Assembly (NCBI RefSeq): GCF_008065375.1
Contig: NZ_VJYI01000011.1
Span: 186,001-250,000 of the forward strand
Length of the DNA stretch: 64,000 nucleotides
Direction: 5' to 3'
From: Nonomuraea sp. SYSU D8015
GTDB lineage: Bacteria > Actinomycetota > Actinomycetes > Streptosporangiales > Streptosporangiaceae
Part shown: positions 59,063 through 64,000 of the stretch, piece by piece
How the letters are laid out: each line of letters starts with the position of its first letter
Position numbering within the stretch: the first letter of the stretch is position 1
Notes under the pieces: generated by a model
What the model saw: only the letters and a program-made list of their open reading frames with translations
What the model was told of the DNA's origin: nothing
The model's database searches: none
Position numbers and translations under genes: made by a program

Positions 59063-60289
59063 ATGCGTAAATTACCGACTCGCCTGCTCGCGGGAGGCGC
59101 AGCGCTCGCCGCGGCCGTCACGGGGGCGGCCGTGCTCATGCCGGTGAAGCCGGCCGACGCCGCCCGGGTGGAGGCGACCTGCGCCAACACCACCGGTGAC
59201 GCGGCCACGCTGCAGGCCGCGATCGACTCCTCCAAGGACGGCGACGAGATCGTCATCAAGGGGCCGTGCCTCATCAACGCCACGATCAGCCTGCTCGACC
59301 ACCGCACGTACCGGGGCGACGCCAAGGGCGGCACAGTGCTCAAGCAGGCCGACGGCGCGAACCTGCCGGCCGTGCTCGCCTCGGAGGGCTGGCTGAAGAA
59401 CACCGAGTTCAGCGGCGAGACCATCCGCGTCGAGAGGCTCACCATCGACGGCAACCGGGACAACAACACCGGCACCGTCGGCCTGATGCTGCGCTCGTGG
59501 AACACCCGCGTGTACGACGTCGACATCTTCGGCACGCCGTCCGACGGCATCCGCATCAGCAACCCGTCCCAGAACGGCACGCTGCTCAAGAACACGATGG
59601 TCAACAGCATCATCAGCGACGTCTACATCGAGGGCGCCGCCGAAGCCGGACTCCGGATCGTCGACCCGGGCAACTCCGTCACCGACTGGACCTTCCAGCG
59701 CTCCTGGATCGGCTTCAGCGGCACACATGCCATCCAGAGCGACAACGCGGCCGGCTGGACGTTCAGCGACCTGCACCTGTACGGCACGCCGAAGAACGCC
59801 ATCGACGCCCACCGCTGCTACGGCACCTCGATCCACAACAACTACATCGAGGACTTCGGCGCCGAGAGCACCAAGGACCAGACCTACTACGGCATCCGCT
59901 GCGACCTGCAGGGCGAGGCCAACACCACGATCACCGCCAACCGGATCCACAAGTTCCTGCCCCCGCCGAACGCCCTCGCCGAGCTGCGCGAGGCCCGCCG
60001 GCAGGGCTCGGCGCCGCCCGAGCGCAAGATGACCACGACCGGGCCGCTCCCGCCGGGCGTCAACTTCGTCTACCTGGCACTGGACGCGGTCAACTACGGC
60101 AAGGGACACGCGGCGATCAGCGGCAACACCATCCTCGGCCACGGCACCAAGCGTGAGACCGGGATGCTGCTGACCAGGGGCGACGGCGAGGGCGAGTCGA
60201 TGTCGGTGGCCTCCACCGGCAACCTCATCGACAACATCGGAGTGCCCCGCAAGATCGGGCCCGGCGTACGGGTCACCAGGGGTTACTGA
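59063..60289 (+). CDS. Secreted right-handed beta-helix protein
   Basis: The 408-residue protein has a signal peptide of about 33 residues ending near ADAAR. The mature part opens with CANTTGDAATLQAAIDSSKDGDEIVIKGPC, the usual cap of pectate lyase-like beta-helices. It continues with repeated short strands such as VERLTIDGNRDNNTGTVGLML, VYDVDIFGTPSDGIRI and NNYIEDFG. It could bind or cleave polysaccharides; no catalytic triad is recognisable. A perfect hairpin terminator follows. Confidence 0.85.
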   Translation: MRKLPTRLLAGGAALAAAVTGAAVLMPVKPADAARVEATCANTTGDAATLQAAIDSSKDGDEIVIKGPCLINATISLLDHRTYRGDAKGGTVLKQADGANLPAVLASEGWLKNTEFSGETIRVERLTIDGNRDNNTGTVGLMLRSWNTRVYDVDIFGTPSDGIRISNPSQNGTLLKNTMVNSIISDVYIEGAAEAGLRIVDPGNSVTDWTFQRSWIGFSGTHAIQSDNAAGWTFSDLHLYGTPKNAIDAHRCYGTSIHNNYIEDFGAESTKDQTYYGIRCDLQGEANTTITANRIHKFLPPPNALAELREARRQGSAPPERKMTTTGPLPPGVNFVYLALDAVNYGKGHAAISGNTILGHGTKRETGMLLTRGDGEGESMSVASTGNLIDNIGVPRKIGPGVRVTRGY

Positions 60290-60300
60290 CTGACCCGCGC

Positions 60301-60333
60301 GAAGGCCCGGACGACATGGTCCTCCGGGCCTTC
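60301..60333 (+). terminator. Hairpin terminator after the beta-helix gene
   Basis: GAAGGCCCGGA (60301-60311) pairs perfectly with TCCGGGCCTTC (60323-60333) around an 11-nt loop, starting 11 bp after the stop codon. Confidence 0.8.
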
Positions 60334-60554
60334 CGAGTCGGCGCCGGGTAATAACGGCCCGCGGAGCAGGACGTCACAACCGGACGCCTTTACTTTGTAG
60401 ATCATAGTGATCCTCCGTACATATCCTTTCTGCCTGCTCACACCTCCAGCGGACCGCCCGAAACCGTCAAATTCCCCCCAAGTTGGCCGGGGAGTCCACG
60501 TCCCAGAAGGAGTGCCGACACCGCTCGTTCACGCCGGACGGCCACCGTACGGAG

Positions 60555-61781
60555 ATGCTCGTGCGCCCTCTCTTGACCACCGCCCTGCTGCTTCTCACCC
60601 CTCTCGCTCCCGCGCCGGACGTCGAGACCGTCTCGGCCGCCGCCGAGACCCCACCCCTGTACGACGACGCGGCGGGCGGCCACGCCAATGGCGACGACCC
60701 GGCCATCTGGGTGCATCCCACGCGCCCCGGCAAGAGCGTCGTGATCACCACCGCCAAGGAGGGCGGACTGTACGCCTACTCCTTGTCGGGGGCCCAGCTC
60801 CAGCACGTGCCCGCGCAGCCGCCGCCTGGCCCGGACCACGAGCCCGGCCGGCTGAACAACGTCGACCTCGTGCGCGGCTTCCGCCTGTCCACGGGCGCGA
60901 AGGCGGACCTCGCCGTGGCCTCGGACCGGGGCCGCGACCAACTCCGCGTGTACGCCGTCGACCCGGCCACCGGACGACTGACCGACGTCACGGACCCGGC
61001 GGCCCCGTTCGTCTTCAACAGCACCCAGGAGGAGGTGGACGAGGCCAGGACCGCCTACGGGCTGGCCGTGGACGGCACGCGCATCCTCGTCAGCCGCCGC
61101 CACACGACCACGCTGGGCCTCCTCGAGCTGGTCGCCGCCCCCGGCGGCAAGGTCACCTACCGGCACGTCCGCACCCTCGACCTGCCGTCGAGCTTCGCGC
61201 TCCCCGACGGCACGAGCTGGACGCCGTGCCTGGAACCGGGCGAGCTGCCGCAGATCGAGGGCATGGTCGTGGACCGCGGCACGCTCTACGCCGCGCAGGA
61301 GGACGTGGGCGTCTGGCGCCTGCGGGCCGACCTGACCGGCCGGCCCGTCCTCATGGACAAGGTCAGGGAGTACGGCCGCCAGGACACCTACGACCCAGCC
61401 ACCGAGGAATGCCTGCCCGGCCGGGACCGGGGCTTCGGCGGCGAGCACCTGGCGGCCGACGCCGAGGGCCTGACGATCTACGACGCCGGCGGCGGGGAGG
61501 GCTACCTGCTGGCCTCCAGCCAGGGCGACGACACGTTCGCCGTCTACGAGCGCGACGGGGACAACGACCACGTCGGGCAATTCCGGGTCGGCCCGGGCAG
61601 GCGCGCCGACGGCGCCGAGGCGAGCGACGGCGCGATGGTCGTCAGCGTCCCGCTCAGCGGCGCCTTCCCGAAGGGCCTGCTCGTCGTCCACGACGGCGCG
61701 GACAGCCCGGGAGACGGAGAACGGGAGGTCACCAACTTCAAGCTCGTGGACTGGCGGAAGGTCGCCGACGCACTCGAGTAG
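60555..61781 (+). CDS. Secreted beta-propeller phytase
   Basis: The 408-residue protein has a signal peptide (LLTTALLLLTPLAPA) and then the family order: DDPAIWVHPTRPGKSVVITTAKEGGLYAYSL, NNVDLVRGF, a Ca-binding acidic site in DRGRDQLRVYAVD, EGMVVDRGTLYAAQEDVGVW, and EGLTIYDAGGGEGYLLASSQGDDTFAVYER near the end. Beta-propeller phytases release phosphate from phytate using Ca ions. ATG at 60555 has ACGGAG directly before it. It is a single-gene unit. Confidence 0.9.
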   Translation: MLVRPLLTTALLLLTPLAPAPDVETVSAAAETPPLYDDAAGGHANGDDPAIWVHPTRPGKSVVITTAKEGGLYAYSLSGAQLQHVPAQPPPGPDHEPGRLNNVDLVRGFRLSTGAKADLAVASDRGRDQLRVYAVDPATGRLTDVTDPAAPFVFNSTQEEVDEARTAYGLAVDGTRILVSRRHTTTLGLLELVAAPGGKVTYRHVRTLDLPSSFALPDGTSWTPCLEPGELPQIEGMVVDRGTLYAAQEDVGVWRLRADLTGRPVLMDKVREYGRQDTYDPATEECLPGRDRGFGGEHLAADAEGLTIYDAGGGEGYLLASSQGDDTFAVYERDGDNDHVGQFRVGPGRRADGAEASDGAMVVSVPLSGAFPKGLLVVHDGADSPGDGEREVTNFKLVDWRKVADALE

Positions 61782-62261
61782 CAGAACAGCCCCTGAGGCT
61801 CGCAGCATTGCAGCGTTGAGCTGCAGGTTCTTCACCAATCTGGAGGCTCGGGCGGGGCTGAGCACCGGCTTTCGCGCCCGTCAACAGCGAAAGCCGTTCT
61901 GCCTCGCCCCACCTCCCTTGAGCTGCTGCCTGGTGCTGGTGGTAATCCGCGGACCGGGTTGGAGACCGCGAGTTCCGGACAGTCCTCCAACCGATATGCC
62001 CGGCCGGGAGCATCGCACTTTCATTGATCATCCTTATTGACGGCCGAAGTCTGAGCCACGCAGACCGTCTGCGCCGAATGACTCCCCGCCGTGACCGTCC
62101 GGAGCACCAAAGCAGCGCTTGCTTCCGCTGCCGCCCGCGCCGCATCGGGTGCACCTGCTGTCTCGGGGCCGGGATTTCGCTTCATTCCCCGGAACGTTGA
62201 CATGTTGCGGCTATTCGGGTCGTTCGGAGGACGCCGGGCCCGTGCCTCATGGTGGTGACGG
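61782..62261. other. 480-bp region without a convincing gene
   Basis: The base composition is lower in GC than the flanks. A minus-strand frame from about 62203 to 62021 could encode some 60 residues, but it has no ribosome-binding site or recognised motif. No RNA gene, repeat or mobile element was recognised here. Confidence 0.5.
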
Positions 62262-62945
62262 TTAGTGGCCTTTGCCGGGGCGGGAGACGGCGTCGCTCCA
62301 GCCATCGAGGCTGAAGTACTGCTGCCGCCGGTTGGCGTTGATGTCGGCTTGGCCAACGAGATGCCGGACGCCTGGCCACCCGGTGCTGACGTGCAGGTCA
62401 CGGGTCAGGTCGTCGAGGAGCGGGAAGACAGTGAGTAGCTGGAGGCGGCTGTCATGGGATAGGTCGGTCCGGTCCTTGACCTGCTGCCTGGTCAACCAGT
62501 CCACTGCCGTCTCCGGAGCCTGAACCTCCCGTTCGAAGATCGAAACGAAGGTGTGGTCCAGGTGCCGGTGGGGCCCGGGAGTGTGGCCGTCGGCGGAGGC
62601 CCTGCAGTCGATGATCCACCAGGGGGCAGGGCAGACGGCGTGCGGGTAGCCGGCCGGGGCGGGCATCGACGACAGCCCAGGGATGATCAACGTGCGGCAG
62701 CCGAGTTCTTCCACGGTTTCCCGCAGCGCCGTCTCAGCCAGCGTTTCCCCGTCCTCCCAGTGCCCACCCGCCGGGAGGAACCCGCCGAGACGGATGCACG
62801 CAGAGCGCGAGGCAGGGGCTGATCGTGGCCTTATCCGGAGAGCTGGACAGCAGCACCACGGCGTTGCCGAACCGGCTACTGGATCCCCTATTGGTTGTGC
62901 CCGAGGCGATGCATCGTGGACGTCTCGCGGCTGCGTTTCTGCCAC
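62262..62945 (-). CDS. NUDIX hydrolase, N-terminus uncertain or broken
   Basis: The C-terminal 150 residues contain an intact NUDIX box, GGHWEDGETLAETALRETVE-E-L-G, with the G-x5-E-x7-R-E-x2-E-E-x-G spacing, followed by HPWWII-type strands (CPAPWWIIDC) and HTFVSIFERE. The N-terminal 60 residues in this frame do not resemble the family, while VVLLSSSPDKA in another frame near 62840-62880 does. A frameshift near 62840 is likely, or translation starts inside. NUDIX proteins hydrolyse nucleoside diphosphate derivatives. The substrate is unknown. Confidence 0.65.
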   Translation of the reverse strand: MAETQPRDVHDASPRAQPIGDPVAGSATPWCCCPALRIRPRSAPASRSACIRLGGFLPAGGHWEDGETLAETALRETVEELGCRTLIIPGLSSMPAPAGYPHAVCPAPWWIIDCRASADGHTPGPHRHLDHTFVSIFEREVQAPETAVDWLTRQQVKDRTDLSHDSRLQLLTVFPLLDDLTRDLHVSTGWPGVRHLVGQADINANRRQQYFSLDGWSDAVSRPGKGH

Positions 62946-63082
62946 TCCTACGGGCTCGCCGCGCTGATCAAGGCCTACCGACAGCGTCGGCGGAGCCGTC
63001 GCGCGGCTGTTTCAACACCATCATGGAGCCGTACCTCAGCGTGGCCGAGGCCGAAGCAACGGTGAGCCGCGAGCTGTGATAG

Positions 63083-63571
63083 TTACTTGGCCGGTAGCTG
63101 CCGGTTTCGCAGCTGGCCGCCGTGCCGGGGCCGAGGGATGACTGCTGTGTGATCGTGCGCCCGCACCGCATTGGCAGCGTCGGCAGGGTGCAGCCGCATG
63201 TGCAGGCTGAGCAGGGAACCGAGACCGGTCTGTTGGAGTGCGACGTGGTCGCACAGGTGCTGGATCAACCACAGGCCGAACCCGTGCGGGCGTTCCGGGT
63301 CGAGCTCGGCGGCGGCCAGGTGATGGTGTCTGAGCCGGCCTCCGCTGTCGAGCACTTCGACCGCCAGCTCGTCGGGGGTGCTGCGCGCGGTGACCAGGCC
63401 GGCCTTGCCGCCGTGGACCAATACGTTGGCGACCGCCTCGTTGACCGCCAGCACCAGGTCCTCCAGCCGCTGGCCGGTCAGCCCGCCGTAGCGGCCGCAT
63501 ACGCGTATCAGGTCCCGGATGAAGTCAAGGTTGGCGCGGATGGGGCAATGCAGCTCGTACGCCACACTCAT
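63083..63571 (-). CDS. RsbW-like anti-sigma factor, HATPase_c histidine-kinase-like ATP-binding protein
   Basis: The 162-residue protein has the N-box LVLAVNEAVANVLVHGG near residue 40, a G1-like VEVLDSGGRL near residue 73 and a G2-like HGFGLWLIQHL near residue 95. These are the ATP-binding motifs of the GHKL fold used by actinobacterial anti-sigma/serine kinase regulators. The C-terminal 45 residues are basic and not conserved. It would bind a sigma factor or anti-anti-sigma factor; no partner gene is adjacent in the window. Confidence 0.82.
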   Translation of the reverse strand: MSVAYELHCPIRANLDFIRDLIRVCGRYGGLTGQRLEDLVLAVNEAVANVLVHGGKAGLVTARSTPDELAVEVLDSGGRLRHHHLAAAELDPERPHGFGLWLIQHLCDHVALQQTGLGSLLSLHMRLHPADAANAVRAHDHTAVIPRPRHGGQLRNRQLPAK

Positions 63572-64000
63572 GATCGTCTCTCCTCTGCGGGGGGCAGGAA
63601 CGGATAGACGGCTTCAAACCCCCTTCCCGTGGGCCGATCGCCAAACGAGGCACCTCGGACGGTTCCAGACGCGCACGCCCCGCGCGCTGGCGGGTCCGGT
63701 CCAACCGAGACCCGAGTTTCGCAGTTGGTGGGCAGATGACAGCCCTGAATTGGGTGCTTGAGCTGGGGAACGGGCGTCACTGGCGTCATGCATACCCTCT
63801 CGGCCTCGCCGGCCTGAGCGGGGGTCGTGCAGCCAACACAACGCGGCCATGCAGCCAACCTCGACCTCTAAAGGTCAGCTGTCTGTAACTCCAGGCGCAG
63901 CTTCCAGTGAACCGCACGGGTTAGATGAGACGCCTTTGGGGCTGTCCGGCCGACGTGACCCAACCGCGTCCAACCCGATCGAATGTTCCACGGTGAGTAA
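63572..64000. other. 429-bp region without a recognised gene at the right edge
   Basis: Short open frames on both strands lack ribosome-binding sites and family motifs. No RNA gene or terminator was recognised. It may hold the promoter of the RsbW-like gene and of a gene outside the window. Confidence 0.4.

Noticed and set aside
62021..62203. Minus-strand frame of about 60 residues
   Set aside because: It has no ribosome-binding site and no recognisable motif, and the region has lower GC than genes nearby.

Overview
The window is high-GC DNA with GTG and TTG starts and dense, often overlapping genes. The flanking genes (a DUF3040 membrane protein, an Rv2578c-type radical SAM protein, a tricorn protease, an OtrA-type ribosomal protection protein) fit a filamentous actinomycete. 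A Streptosporangiaceae-like genus such as Nonomuraea is my guess, not a proof.

Positions 1 to about 38,200 are one biosynthetic gene cluster, and its left end lies outside the window. At its heart is a 31-residue precursor peptide (17482-17577) that is too short for routine gene calling. It has a class III lanthipeptide leader motif (ILELQ) and an 8-residue C-terminal core, SNNSTITC. This core is the Ser-X2-Ser-X3-Cys labionin/avionin motif ending exactly at the terminal Cys. A LanD-type cysteine decarboxylase (35075-35692) and a lyase-kinase-cyclase LanKC (35705-38224) sit side by side and would convert this core to an avionin ring, as in lipolanthines.

Around these RiPP genes are seven paralogous GT1-type glycosyltransferases and a large NDP-deoxysugar set: RfbA, RfbB, 2,3-dehydratase, two types of 3-ketoreductase, PLP aminotransferase, flavin nitrososynthase, 3-C-methyltransferase, TylM1-like N,N-dimethyltransferase and a 4-ketoreductase-like SDR. 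UDP-glucose dehydrogenase and a UDP-glucuronate decarboxylase-like enzyme suggest a pentose or uronate branch. An aromatic acyl route is also encoded: a tyrosine ammonia-lyase-like MIO enzyme, a short AMP-forming acyl ligase, a free acyl carrier protein and three related GNAT acyltransferases. Two ABC exporter units and one LuxR-family (LAL) regulator complete the set. The prediction is an avionin peptide that is N-acylated with an aryl group and decorated with deoxy-, amino- and possibly nitroso/nitro-sugars.

Seven near-identical 16-bp palindromes, consensus GTCYCGCYRKCGRGAC, lie only between genes of this cluster (4910, 8787, 16128, 17217, 22380, 29633, 34954). They look like a cluster-wide operator, probably for the LAL regulator, whose own upstream region has one.

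The right edge of the cluster is marked by a decayed ABC transporter (38221-38867). From 38.9 kb on the window carries unrelated genes: FMN reductase, MFS exporter with TetR, siderophore-interacting protein, ChbG/YdjC deacetylase, radical SAM protein, OtrA-like GTPase, tricorn protease, GT4 glycosyltransferase, HtrA-like protease, a frameshifted YigZ gene, serine hydrolase, isochorismate synthase, and secreted SGNH, HNH, beta-helix and phytase proteins. It ends with a NUDIX protein and an RsbW-like kinase. No rRNA, tRNA, CRISPR array or insertion sequence was recognised.
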